A stretch of 64,000 bases of DNA from Phaeodactylum tricornutum CCAP 1055/1 (GCF_000150955.2 NC_011688.1:62001-126000), one strand, 5' to 3'; shown: positions 30,590 to 39,879, numbered from the stretch's first letter. Numbers and translations: made by a program. Notes: generated by a model not told the origin, from the sequence alone.

Positions 30590-30631
30590 TGACGTCATCC
30601 CCTCCAGTGGCGTTTTCGTGGACTGACGTCA
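30590..30631 (+). promoter_or_regulatory. Pair of perfect CRE palindromes
   Basis: TGACGTCA occurs at 30590-30597 and 30624-30631, 34 bases apart start to start, about three helical turns, so on the same face of the DNA. This is the full-length consensus for CREB/ATF-type bZIP factors. Diatom bZIP factors are known to act through TGACGT cores in CO2/cAMP control. Which of the two flanking genes responds, if either, is not known. Confidence 0.5.
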
Positions 30632-30948
30632 TTTTCAAAATGCGGAATGGGGAGTTGTCCTTCCCATCCGAATGCTTTTTTAGGTTATAGTTCGTAGATT
30701 CACCACGTACGAATGACTACCACTCGTCGGTACCGGCGGCGTGGTTTTTTTCTCGACACTACTAGTAAGAAGAGATAACAACCACCCACCCTTCGTCTCG
30801 AGCGTAGCGAGCTCGTAGGGTCGAATTTCTGGCCTCACTCCTCTCGCTCCTCCGACCGTTTCTGCACACGTTTTCACTACTACGAGCGAGCAAGTACCTA
30901 CCACTTACATTTAGCTAGAGTAGTTAGTACTGGTATGTTCTACTTGCC

Positions 30949-30956
30949 TATATAAA
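30949..30956 (+). promoter_or_regulatory. TATA box, ADP/ATP carrier
   Basis: TATATAAA at 30949-30956, with CCAACC-rich DNA about 30 bases downstream where transcription would start. The distance to the carrier ATG is explained if the 5' UTR contains the intron at 31153-31588. Confidence 0.5.
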
Positions 30957-31152
30957 TGTAGTATAGACGAGACCGCTAACCAACCAACCCACCAACCACC
31001 CACCAGTCGAACCGAGGGGACTCGTCATTCGATTTTGTGGTTTTCTCCCCTCCTCTCTTCTACGCGCGTGGTGCCGCAGCAACGACGCATCTTCCACACA
31101 CTCTCACACACACACTTTCGCGAGAAACTCTCCTTGCCAGTCGTCGGTCTAG

Positions 31153-31588
31153 GTATGTATACCAACCTCTTTCGTTCCTCTTCCGTATCTACTCACGGGA
31201 GATCTAGAAACTGGGTTTGAGTGTTTGTGTTGGTGCTCCCGCAAGCAAAGCGGAGGATGCGCGTGCCGTCTCGATGAAAAGCAAACCCGACGGACATGCG
31301 AGAGAAAAGCATTCCGCCAGGGTCGTTCGAGTCTCACAGCAAACACGTACGGTCAAAACGTCAAGACAGTGTGTTTGCATAGGCACGCATGATTCATGCG
31401 TACATACAATGTGCATTATGAATACGAGAAACCAGTGCGGCTGTGTTTGGTCATTTGCAAGGAGTGTGTGGCGTTGATCTGGTCGTGCGTGTGTGCATGT
31501 TTGTGTACTCTTGCTCGCTCCAGTGTTGGCGTTTTTAGACAATGCTACAATCCCCTCTCACACTTGTACCCATACGTGTTCTCTGCAG
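31153..31588 (+). other. Probable 5' UTR intron of the ADP/ATP carrier
   Basis: A donor AG|GTATGT at 31153 and a pyrimidine-rich acceptor GTTCTCTGCAG ending at 31588, only 30 bases before the ATG. At 436 nt it would be longer than the coding introns here. Long leader introns are common in highly expressed genes, but this is inferred from signals alone. Confidence 0.45.
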
Positions 31589-31618
31589 CAGTTCTACCTA
31601 CTCTTCATTCCCCCCAAC

Positions 31619-32530
31619 ATGTCCAGTTCTACCGAGTTTCTCGTCAATTTCATGGCCGGTGGTGTGTCCGGTGCCGTGGCCAAGACTGCTACAGCACCCA
31701 TTGAGCGCGTCAAGCTCCTCATCCAGACGCAGGACGCCAACCCCAAGATTATCTCTGGAGAAGTCGCCCGTTACACCGGAATTGTCGACTGCTTCACCCG
31801 CGTCACCAAGGAACAGGGATTCAAGGCCTTTTGGCGTGGAAACTTGACCAACATCATCCGTTACTTTCCCACCCAGGCTTTCAACTTTGCCTTTAAGGAT
31901 ACCATCAAGGCAATGTTCCCCCGGGCCGATAAGAACACCGAATTCGCCAAGTTCTTTCTCATCAACATGGCATCGGGTGGTCTGGCCGGAGCCGGATCCC
32001 TCATGATCGTCTACCCCCTGGATTACGCCCGTACCCGTCTCGCCTCCGACGTCGGAACCGGCAAGCAGCAGTTCAGCGGACTCATGGACTGTCTCAAAAA
32101 GACCGTCGCCTCCAGTGGCGTGGGCGGACTCTACAACGGTATCGGAGTCAGTGTCGTCGGGATCATCCCCTACCGTGGAGTCTACTTTGGTCTCTTCGAC
32201 ACCCTCTCGGGATACAACCCCTACCAAAAGGACGAGAATGGTCTCTTGCGTGCCGCCTCCAAGTTCGCTTGCGCCCAGAGTTCCGCCATCTGCGCCGGAT
32301 ACGCCTCCTACCCATTTGATACCGTCCGTCGTCGTCTTCAGATGCAGTCCGAAAAACCCAAGGATATGTGGGTCTACAAGGGCACCGCCGACTGCTTTAC
32401 CAAGATCGTGGCCCAAGAAGGAGCCGGAGCGCTCTTCAAGGGAGCCGGCGCCAACGCACTCCGTACCGTCGGAGCCGCCATGGTCCTGGTTCTCTACTCC
32501 GAAATCACCGCCGCCTTTAACGACAAATAA
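31619..32530 (+). CDS. Mitochondrial ADP/ATP carrier
   Basis: Exchanges cytosolic ADP for matrix ATP across the inner mitochondrial membrane. The 303-residue product is the usual length, with three repeats each carrying the Px[DE]xx[RK] signature: PIERVK, PLDYAR and PFDTVR. The features FLVNFMAGGVSGAVAKTATA and FWRGNLTNIIRYFPTQAFNF are typical of this carrier. The nucleotide-carrier hexapeptide, RRRMMM in most species, reads RRRLQM at residues 237-242. The codons are strongly biased (frequent C in third position), suggesting high expression, and the region upstream has a TATA box and a probable leader intron. Given the RRRLQM change, a related adenine-nucleotide carrier is the main alternative, but the rest of the protein is a very good fit. 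Confidence 0.92.
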   Translation: MSSSTEFLVNFMAGGVSGAVAKTATAPIERVKLLIQTQDANPKIISGEVARYTGIVDCFTRVTKEQGFKAFWRGNLTNIIRYFPTQAFNFAFKDTIKAMFPRADKNTEFAKFFLINMASGGLAGAGSLMIVYPLDYARTRLASDVGTGKQQFSGLMDCLKKTVASSGVGGLYNGIGVSVVGIIPYRGVYFGLFDTLSGYNPYQKDENGLLRAASKFACAQSSAICAGYASYPFDTVRRRLQMQSEKPKDMWVYKGTADCFTKIVAQEGAGALFKGAGANALRTVGAAMVLVLYSEITAAFNDK

Positions 32531-33288
32531 GTACGGGACGTACCCTGAGAAAAATACCCGATACGAACGTTTACCTAAGACCAAATCATTTGTGATTTCA
32601 TTCGTTATCGTACGACTACTATTCTTTTTTGTAGAGATTATCTGTACTGGGTTTGTTGGGCATCCTGGACCCAGTCGGAGTGTGTTCAGTTGGACGAACA
32701 AAGGTGCGTACTTGTCATACGAACCGTACGATACCATCTATAAGTGAAACCAACACGAAGGGAATCTAACGATCCAACAATCACTTTGGACGTTACGTGG
32801 GCAAGAAATTCGAGGACAGGGTCCTCTCCTTGGTTCGAGACACCCCTGTCGGACGACAAGCCGTTTTACGTTTGCGACCAATGTCGTTTCGCTCTACCAA
32901 AACATTGGTCGACCGCGGACCGCTGCAGGCAGCCCTTGACCTCTCAACTTTGCTGAACAACATATACAAGTAGGGGTCGAGTTGAGGCGGGGGTGAGGTT
33001 TTGTAGATTGTTGGATGCCTGTACTACACGTGCCAGCGATAGTAGGGAGAACTGGGAATACTCTCTTGCACCACTTACAGATAGGAAAAGGCGTAAACTT
33101 GGTGCAAAAAAATCCTAGAGCAGCACCAAACCGCAAACGCACTTTCTTGAAAAAGATACATAAATAAAACTAGTCACTGCTTTACAGAGAGGCGATAAAT
33201 TCTTGGAAATTGTACATGGAAGAAAGAGATATATGCAATAAAACTAGCATGGTCTTGTATCGAGCAGGAGAGCAACGTGCAGCACCTG
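32531..33288. other. Intergenic, convergent 3' ends
   Basis: About 760 bases between the ADP/ATP carrier and the TAZ protein. The open frames that extend here from the carrier strand are shadow frames. Nothing recognised. Confidence 0.45.
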
Positions 33289-33729
33289 TCAAAACTCACT
33301 GGGATCGTATGCTAACATTCTGCGGTTGGGCGAAAGAGGAGGTCTGGTGTGCCGCGGGTCTCTAGATGGGGGAGGCGATGACGCCGTTGTTGGCGTCGAT
33401 GGTCGGAGGGGCACAACTTGACACAATAGACATGTCGGGATGTCACACTTGCAGAAATGAGCCCAGACCTGTTTGCTTTTGTGGCATCCAGGAACTTCAC
33501 AGTTCTTGCGACGACAATGGCCAAGATGGCGGTATAATCTCTTGACAGCCTGGCAGTGGATCATTTTTGTGCAGCGATCTCCGTCGTGCTTGCAGGTGGC
33601 CGCATGGAAGAGGCACAAAAGCTTTCGGCGACGTTGCTCGAGTTCTAGAACATCTTGGTCGACACCGTCGACGACTAGAGGTAAGGACGAAGGATTTCTG
33701 GTGATTTTGGAAAGCAAGCAGACTGTCAT
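33289..33729 (-). CDS. Small TAZ zinc-finger protein
   Basis: A 146-residue protein in which a single TAZ domain fills most of the chain. From about residue 30: LELEQRRRKLLCLFHAATCK, then HDGDRCTKMIHCQAVKRLYR, HLGHCRRKNCEVPGCHKSKQ and VWAHFCKCDIPTCLLCQ. The spacing of His and Cys (HxxxC...C repeated three times) gives the three HCCC zinc sites of the CBP/p300 TAZ fold, which binds activation domains of transcription factors. Unlike CBP/p300 there is no acetyltransferase, bromodomain or KIX domain, and unlike plant BT proteins there is no BTB domain. The ATG at 33729 is 29 codons before the domain. It may compete with or assist a CBP-type coactivator; that is inference. Confidence 0.82.
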   Translation of the reverse strand: MTVCLLSKITRNPSSLPLVVDGVDQDVLELEQRRRKLLCLFHAATCKHDGDRCTKMIHCQAVKRLYRHLGHCRRKNCEVPGCHKSKQVWAHFCKCDIPTCLLCQVVPLRPSTPTTASSPPPSRDPRHTRPPLSPNRRMLAYDPSEF

Positions 33730-34476
33730 AGTGGTATTTGGTATGTGCAGTCTACACGTTCCAAAGACTTTTTGTCCTTTTGGTTAGCTTCAAACCAAAG
33801 GGAATAATGCACGGCGGTTGAAGGCTTCAAATTTTACCGAAACGGCATAAAGTGATTTTGGTGATTTGGATTGACAGAGAGAAAACGTAGGATTCTCAAA
33901 TTACAGACTACGATCAAACCTAAATACCCAACGAACAAATTTTTAATAGATGCTGTCGGAGATGACATTTAATGTGGTTCCCGTAAAGTCAAAGTGTCGG
34001 GCAGTCCCAGTGTCTGCTCTGCGACATAGCTCTCGAGCGGATTTGGAGCCAACTGATCCAAAACGTGCTACCTGTTTTGTTTGTTTTTACGATTGCGTCT
34101 ATGTATTTCTCGAGAAAGTATCTTGGTCCAATTCACGAAAAGACGGCGGATGTTTAAGATACAACGGTTTTGTTCCTCTTAAGCCTTATATTTTGAAATT
34201 ATTTCGTGAATGAACAAATGACTTCTGTATGTATTTCGGCCTCAATCATAAATCAGAAAAGGGCACAAGAGGTTGCGGGACGATCTTTGTTTAACATCCT
34301 GGTAACAAAGTCGCGAAGCCATCGTCGTACAGATCATCCGGTACCGTCAAGACACAAAATTACAAATCCAATTTGTTCATCGTGGCGCAGCTCGACGAAA
34401 GAAGCTCACTCACGGTATCAAACTTTGCGACTAACAGTTAGCATTAGTAGTTATCACTTTCGCTGTGTGATTTGCC
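33730..34476. other. Intergenic with palindrome CTAACAGTTAG
   Basis: About 750 bases between divergent genes. The 11-base palindrome CTAACAGTTAG is at 34431-34441, 36 bases before the next start codon. No coding frame recognised. Confidence 0.45.
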
Positions 34477-35106
34477 ATGAATCCGTCGAGCCCCGACAAG
34501 AGCTTTGTACGCAGGGAGAATGCGGATAACATGTATGGCTACGAACACCATACCCCAACGACTCCTTGCAGGAAAGTTGAGCGTGAACGACACGAAATGA
34601 TGCCACGGCTTCCACAACGCAGTTCCGATATAGGGTTTGCCTCAGAAGAGTTCTCGGGCACAAATTGCCCGCCAATGTCTCCAGATCGGGTTGCGCGTAA
34701 ACAGCGATCAATCAGTCGCCGCGGAGGCGCATGCTACGCGACGCTCCTTCAGAGCGCCGTACAAGCATCTATGTCTTCGTTTGATCCCACAGGCTCCGAT
34801 GGTGAAACCGACGCCCTTGGGACAAGCTTTGTATCGCTGGGTAGTATGTTCCTTCAAGACGGACCCGCTAGTCCCCGTAAGAGGGTGAGAAGGTTACAAG
34901 ACAAGAAGGACAACGAAGACGCGATCGAGTACGCCAGCGACCTACTCGGTAGTCTCTGCGTTGGGCCCGTCGACGACGCTTCTGAAGAAACAAAAGCCTC
35001 CAGCAGCATCGGTGAACGAAAGCCTCCAGTCCGCAGAGTCTCTCGTCGAACGTCCTACGATAGTCGTGTTTCTGATGGGACAGACTTCGAATTTGATGGG
35101 TCGTGA
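34477..35106 (+). CDS. Unknown Ser/Arg-rich protein
   Basis: A 209-residue single-exon frame with an ATG at 34477. I do not recognise the family. The protein is polar and probably largely disordered, with basic patches (ARKQRSISRRGG; SPRKRVRRLQDKK) that could be nuclear-localisation signals, several Ser-Pro and Arg-x-x-Ser sites, and one more ordered stretch (ATLLQSAVQASMSSFDPTGS; AIEYASDLLGSLCVG). It ends in an acidic/aromatic tail (DGTDFEFDGS). It neighbours other small Ser-rich unknown proteins at 36428 and 38965. Its length without stops and its codon use favour a real gene, but no function can be given. Confidence 0.6.
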   Translation: MNPSSPDKSFVRRENADNMYGYEHHTPTTPCRKVERERHEMMPRLPQRSSDIGFASEEFSGTNCPPMSPDRVARKQRSISRRGGACYATLLQSAVQASMSSFDPTGSDGETDALGTSFVSLGSMFLQDGPASPRKRVRRLQDKKDNEDAIEYASDLLGSLCVGPVDDASEETKASSSIGERKPPVRRVSRRTSYDSRVSDGTDFEFDGS

Positions 35107-36427
35107 GACCGCTACTTTTGCAAATTTACTGTTCATAGTTTGCGCTCATCCGAAACTAAGCTACCCGGGATGGATGAACAGATCCGCGGAAGGGAATGAA
35201 CGCGCACTAGGTCATGATCTAGGCTACGAAATGCGTCAACATATAATCTATAGATGCTGAGTGGATATGTGCAACTGAACCATCATAAAGGATCTACCTC
35301 GACAGGGATACACGACTGTAGCTGCTTCGACCCTGCCGTGCACACAAAGTTTGTTCCGCTTCTTGTAAAGACATTCACAAGGACGAGCTCTTCCCGCAAT
35401 TCCTCTTCATGTTAATAGAGAGCACACCATCGTAGCAACTAACCATATTGTATTGACTGCGCGCGCCAACTCTACGTTATGCAAAGCATCCAGGCGGTTA
35501 CAGCCAGATTCATCCTGACGACGGACGCTCACAGTCAACACATTGACTGTGACAATCCGTTTTGTGGGACCCAATATTACGACTAGAAAGAAGGCAATGG
35601 ACATCTTCTATTTAACAGTAAGTTTCTACGTTTTGGACTGATAGCGCGTCACGAATAAGATCTTTTTCATACTGTGTCTCAAGGTTCATAGAGATTTCCT
35701 ATTCTGTCGCGCTCGTTAACGTCCTTACTAATTTGAGATGAATTTCAGGAGTCATAGCTTTTCACCACTAGGAATGTACCCTTATGTTAGTCTGACAAAG
35801 AAGCATGAAGTACTTGGATGTATTTGGACCCAGAAAATATGCTGTGACGTCAACGTGGTAAAGCATGATAAAAGGAGCGACAATGGTTCCATAGAATCAA
35901 AGCTCATATAGAAAGAGCGTTTTTATACAATACCGCACTTCCATTCCCTCTTGCTGCAATTAACCTTGAATGTTGAACCGTTTGGCCGGTACAGTGTCGT
36001 ACTTTTTATATCATTTCATTCTCGAATACGCCATTTATCATTCTGGTGTGACTTTCGGTTACAAATATATAATTACCTTATCTATTTTTCTCAGGCACAT
36101 GACTCCGTCAAAATTTCGATTCTAATTGCTGTAAAATGGAGCTTATTGCCTCTAGGGATGCAATCCCGTTGAAAAAATAAGTGAAAGATCCAAGACCAGC
36201 AACTGGTGGCTGGTGAATACCACAACGTAGGCCTTACTGTCACAAAATATCTTGCCCAGCTGATCTCCAGATAGCTGAGCCGATGTACGTGACTGTTTTG
36301 TAGGTATTGAAGTGTTATCAACCATTCCCAACCAAAAACCTACTTCGTCTCAGGTGAACGTGACAGGAGCTCTCTTCCAACGTCACCATATCATATCCGT
36401 GAGTTTGGAAGGGGGCATCATTTCATA
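35107..36427. other. AT-rich intergenic region with a perfect inverted repeat
   Basis: About 1.3 kb with no credible coding frame. The one distinct element is the inverted repeat at 35529-35552, listed separately. Confidence 0.5.
35529..35552. repeat. Perfect 10-bp inverted repeat with 4-base loop
   Basis: TCACAGTCAA (35529-35538) is followed by CACA and then its exact reverse complement TTGACTGTGA (35543-35552). The same core, CACAGT, is found in several other intergenic regions of the window. Confidence 0.8.
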
Positions 36428-36994
36428 ATGCCGGTCAGGTTTAGGCTTCCCATTAGGTCCTACAGCGAGAATGATGCCGTTCGTGCAAACTCGCTAGCTC
36501 CTCCGAGATCTAATGTAACAAACTTTTCCCCTCTTCCTCATTTTCATTGTGGTCCTCCTACGATCCCTTCGGCGACCATCATCTCGGAGAAGACAACCGC
36601 CGCCCGTCCTATACTCCGGCGTGGCGCTGTCAGCTCCTCATATTTATTGCGAGACGCAATGATCGCTGCCTCAGCCATTGACTCGTACGAGTTCACTAGG
36701 CAGGAAACGTATTCTTGTGACTATCTTTACTCTGCCGCCTGTCTTGACCAGAAAGGCGACGCTACTCTATCTCCGGGTAAACGAAATTTTGCAGAACAAG
36801 AGGAGGACGACATGACGGATGTCTCTACTTGTTATAGGAGCACTTGTTCTACTTCATCACAACGTCGAAGAACTGATTCTGGTATGTGGAGTGACTGTGA
36901 CTCCTCCGTTTCCTCGATGAATACGTCGACTGCGCATACCGAAAGTGAAAGCACACGGATCGTTAAAGATCTGATGGAAATAGAGGACCGGTAG
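36428..36994 (+). CDS. Unknown Ser-rich protein
   Basis: A 188-residue single-exon frame starting at the ATG at 36428. No family recognised. The N terminus is Pro/Arg-rich (MPVRFRLPIRSYSENDAVR). A central part (SSYLLRDAMIAASAIDSYEF) may be helical. The second half is Ser/Thr-rich with acidic clusters (FAEQEEDDMTDVSTCYR; STCSTSSQRRRTDSGMWSD). No TM segment or signal peptide is seen. It resembles its neighbour at 34477 only in composition. Confidence 0.55.
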   Translation: MPVRFRLPIRSYSENDAVRANSLAPPRSNVTNFSPLPHFHCGPPTIPSATIISEKTTAARPILRRGAVSSSYLLRDAMIAASAIDSYEFTRQETYSCDYLYSAACLDQKGDATLSPGKRNFAEQEEDDMTDVSTCYRSTCSTSSQRRRTDSGMWSDCDSSVSSMNTSTAHTESESTRIVKDLMEIEDR

Positions 36995-37415
36995 AGCTTT
37001 TTGTCAATTGGTCAAACACAAAAGCAGGGGTTTTGCGAGCCATAGGCCATGGGTAAAATTACTATAAGATGTACACCCTACACACGTTTTCGCACTTCAT
37101 AACTACTACTGTAATCATTTTACAACGGGCAGGAGCCTGTCCACTGGGCACAAACCTTATTTTCAAAATAGCCTCAGCAATGTTCATTGTTACATTTTCA
37201 ATGCAGTAGCTTTCTTCGACACTTGCTTCCCTTGGTGTGGCAAAAACGTCACAGCACTTGAAAGACAAGGTGCGTTGCTTAGATTGAGAAGACCTCAATA
37301 GAAGCGGACAGACGACAACTGAAGCAAAATTCGAGCGACTATCATTCTTTGAGACATAGTGTGAGTTCATTTTCATGGACTGAAACCGACCACATTGCAA
37401 TTGCGGCCACTTTGG
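36995..37415. other. Intergenic, convergent 3' ends
   Basis: About 420 bases between the Ser-rich gene and the end of the two-TM gene on the other strand. One minus-strand frame (37400-37062) begins at a non-ATG codon and has no features. Nothing else seen. Confidence 0.4.
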
Positions 37416-38082
37416 TCAAGGCTGCAATATTCGATCAAACACGGCGGCTTCTCGTGGGAAGAAATGCTTCACGTAAATTGTCCAATCGCTACCGTATTCT
37501 CTCGTCAGAATTACAACCGTGATCGTTATCAAAATGACATACACCAGTAAATTCATCTTTTGGTGGGGTGTCCAGCCTTCAGCTGCACGGCGCGATTTAG
37601 GAATCTGTGGTGGCATTCTCTTGTTCTCCCTGTCAAATGATTTAGATACGGTTGCTATCCCTCGCTGGATTGCTGCAACAGCGGGCGGCTCGTCGATCTC
37701 TCTATTTACGTGTTTCCTTTTGTCGGATACTGTGTTCTCGTTAAGTGTTTCCCAACCGTCGTGTTGCTGATGCTCATTCTCGGTTGGCCGTTGGAATTTT
37801 TTCGCTTGCTCTACGGGAAGGGTAGAAACCGAGTGGGATGTCCCTTTGATGCGAACGAAATGATGTGTGAGACTTTGGCGATACAAACGCTGCTGGAAAG
37901 GTCCCAGGGTGTCAGTCTCCTTTACCTGGGAAAATAACGAGAGTCGTCAACACGACGACGCCAACTGCAACACCTATACGGTACGAATAGAAGAGCGCCG
38001 GATCTATCTCTGGCAAGGAAAAGTCAGTCCATTTGTCCCACAAGATATTGGCTGCTAATAGTGATCGAAAAACCTGCTGCAT
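37416..38082 (-). CDS. Unknown membrane protein with two TM helices, spliced
   Basis: Exon 1 is 38082-37926 and exon 2 is 37810-37416. The 115-nt intron (37811-37925) has donor GTAAAG and acceptor CCCGTAG, and the split codon G|AG keeps the frame, joining ...VIFP to EQAKKFQRPTENE. The product is 183 residues. TM1 is near residues 36-53 (IGVAVGVVVLTTLVIF). TM2 is near 141-157 (MNLLVYVILITITVVIL) and is followed by a conserved-looking end (TREYGSDWTIYVKHFFPRE). Between them is a polar linker of about 85 residues with basic patches. Without the splice neither half has a proper start or end, which supports the model. The family is not recognised; a location in an internal membrane is likely. Confidence 0.65.
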
Positions 38083-38964
38083 CTCTAGAGAGTTTGAATG
38101 ATTCCAGCATTAAGGTTCCCAGAAAGAACAGTAGAAAGCGTCAGAGAACACTAGGATAGCTGCGTATATCGTTCCGAAATGAAATCGCCATGGTCATTCG
38201 CGTTCCAATCAGTGACAGGTCCAGGGTTTGCCGACACAGAAGTCGTGTTTCGTTCTTATCTCGAATGCTGCGTCGAGTACTGGACGACCCTCCGTCGTTG
38301 CGTCGACATTCGGTCAGCTTTCGTCAATGCCGTCATTGTCTCTCTTCCGGCACTTTGATGGGTGCCGTCGACGATGACGTAGCAATATCTGCAGTATGTT
38401 TTCAAATAAACGGTTCTTATCTACTTATTACCCAACTCTCCATTGATATTATCTATTCTCACTTTTCAAGTTTTGCCTTAGACCAATAATCAATACTCAG
38501 AAACGCAATAAATGTACTAGAAACAGTGATTTCTTTTGGAGGAATATTTCAGCTCTTGCTTGCTCTCAACGGGTAAATCATTTATCCTTCGACGTCATTT
38601 CATTCTCTTAACGGACAATGTTGGGCTGTGCCACAGCTTTTATTCCGCGTTGGTCTTGACAGAACTTACATTTATGACGTGCTTCCCGCTCTTGAGAAGG
38701 AACTAGCGGGACGGAAGAGCTCTGCATCTGTTTCGCCTGGAGTTCCGTTTCTCTACGAACGACTTTTACGCCAAGAAGATACACAGACATTTCACCCCGT
38801 GTTTGTGCGTAGTAAAGGGAGGTCGAACCCGTATACCCTATCTCTTACATCGCCACAGTAGTGCCTGCATTTCCTCTCTACAGCTATACAGCGTACGTAG
38901 TGTATTGTAGATATACCATAAACGCAAACACACACACGCACACTGTATTCACGTTGCCACTGTC
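38083..38964. other. Unresolved region, possible small spliced gene
   Basis: About 880 bases. On the plus strand ATG frames begin at 38179 (60 codons) and 38190. A GTATGT donor at 38394 and a good acceptor (ATATTTCAG ending at about 38551) follow, but the joins tried do not give a convincing protein. On the minus strand a 60-codon ATG frame (38790-38608) ends in KCKFCQDQRG. None is supported well enough to call. Confidence 0.35.
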
Positions 38965-39879
38965 ATGACGGGCCAAGTACACGCCGTCACAAGTTCGGAA
39001 GTACACGTTCCAGAGCTTCCCGTCAAACCCATGTTGCGTGGTGTGCCGAGAGGAATTAGTCAATGCACGCAAGTAACAGAGTTTAGCGACGATGGAGTCG
39101 CCGTATCGGAAAGCGAGAGCTCGGAAGACGAGCACGCGGACGAAGACGAAGTGGAAAAGACATCGGAAGTCACTCGCAGTAGTTCGACTCGGATGATGGC
39201 TGCATGTACATTAGGAGTAGTAGATGAGCGATCGGATTCTTCCTCTACGAAAGAGTCGGAAAAGCGGGTTTCGCCCGTACCGGGAAGGCTCGATTCAACA
39301 AACCAGGGTTCCAGATCCATCCGCTCTGATCCCCCCAAGCCCTGTTTGAAACCCTACTCTCCGCAAGAGATTCCTGTTCTTACCAAGAACAAACGATGTG
39401 CTTGGAAGACATTGCCAAAGCCCAATCTCGAAGAAATTCACCAACGGGTACGAACAGCCGCTCCGCGAGTGGAAGCTCGTCCAAGGCACGTAACCTTTCA
39501 CCAAATCATTGTACGTGCCTACGATCAGTGCATCGGTGACAACCCCTGCGTTTCGTATGGACCTCCGATCAGTTTGGATTGGGAGTACCAAGAAATGGAA
39601 GCCATTTCGCTGGACGAATACGAAACATCACGACCTCCTCGCCGTAAACCGCGACAACTCATGCTTAACTACTACGCTCGCCGGAACATTTTGTCCTTTT
39701 GTTTCGGGGCCACCGAAGATGAACTCAAAATTGCTTCGAAACTCGCCGACAAATCGAAACGAGAGCGTAGCATGACTCGTGCCTTTTTGCCGGCACTTGC
39801 CTTGGAGAACATCGTGGAATCGGCTAACCGCAAAACAATGCGCTTTCGATCCCGACGCAAGGCTGCGGCCGACGTATAG
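38965..39879 (+). CDS. GDNP-motif protein, probably stramenopile-specific family
   Basis: A 304-residue single-exon protein. The first half is Ser/Glu-rich and disordered. At about residues 170-205 is the segment RHVTFHQIIVRAYDQCIGDN then PCVSYGPPISLDWEY. A motif of this form (V.F..V.VR.Y...lGDNP.cs.GPP..LdW.y) is one I recall from several uncharacterised diatom proteins, where it occurs in differing contexts. The C-terminal part is basic (RRKPRQLMLNYYARRNIL; KSKRERSMTRAFL; FRSRRKAAADV), so a nuclear or nucleic-acid-linked location is possible. No enzyme motif is visible. The family statement rests on memory of related sequences and needs a search; the coding call itself is solid. Confidence 0.7.
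   Translation: MTGQVHAVTSSEVHVPELPVKPMLRGVPRGISQCTQVTEFSDDGVAVSESESSEDEHADEDEVEKTSEVTRSSSTRMMAACTLGVVDERSDSSSTKESEKRVSPVPGRLDSTNQGSRSIRSDPPKPCLKPYSPQEIPVLTKNKRCAWKTLPKPNLEEIHQRVRTAAPRVEARPRHVTFHQIIVRAYDQCIGDNPCVSYGPPISLDWEYQEMEAISLDEYETSRPPRRKPRQLMLNYYARRNILSFCFGATEDELKIASKLADKSKRERSMTRAFLPALALENIVESANRKTMRFRSRRKAAADV

Larger units (their letters stand above)
29629..31618. promoter_or_regulatory. Large divergent region between the START-like gene and the ADP/ATP carrier
   Basis: Two kilobases with many short tandem runs: TTCGTTCG-type repeats near 29889-29912, GACT repeats at about 30163-30179, GTCT/CTGT repeats near 30533-30557, and CCAACCAACC-type repeats near 30978-31006. It also holds paired CRE palindromes, a TATA box and a probable 5' UTR intron (listed separately). 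No open frame here looks coding. Confidence 0.6.

Noticed and set aside
31598-32737. 379-codon open frame antisense to the ADP/ATP carrier
   Set aside because: It is a shadow of the strongly biased codons of the carrier; Gly/Val-rich composition, no family features.
32801-32860. GGTTCGAGACA resembling a tRNA B box
   Set aside because: No matching A box or cloverleaf around it. No tRNA gene could be supported anywhere in the window.
37062-37400. 112-codon minus-strand frame
   Set aside because: No ATG at the head and no protein features.
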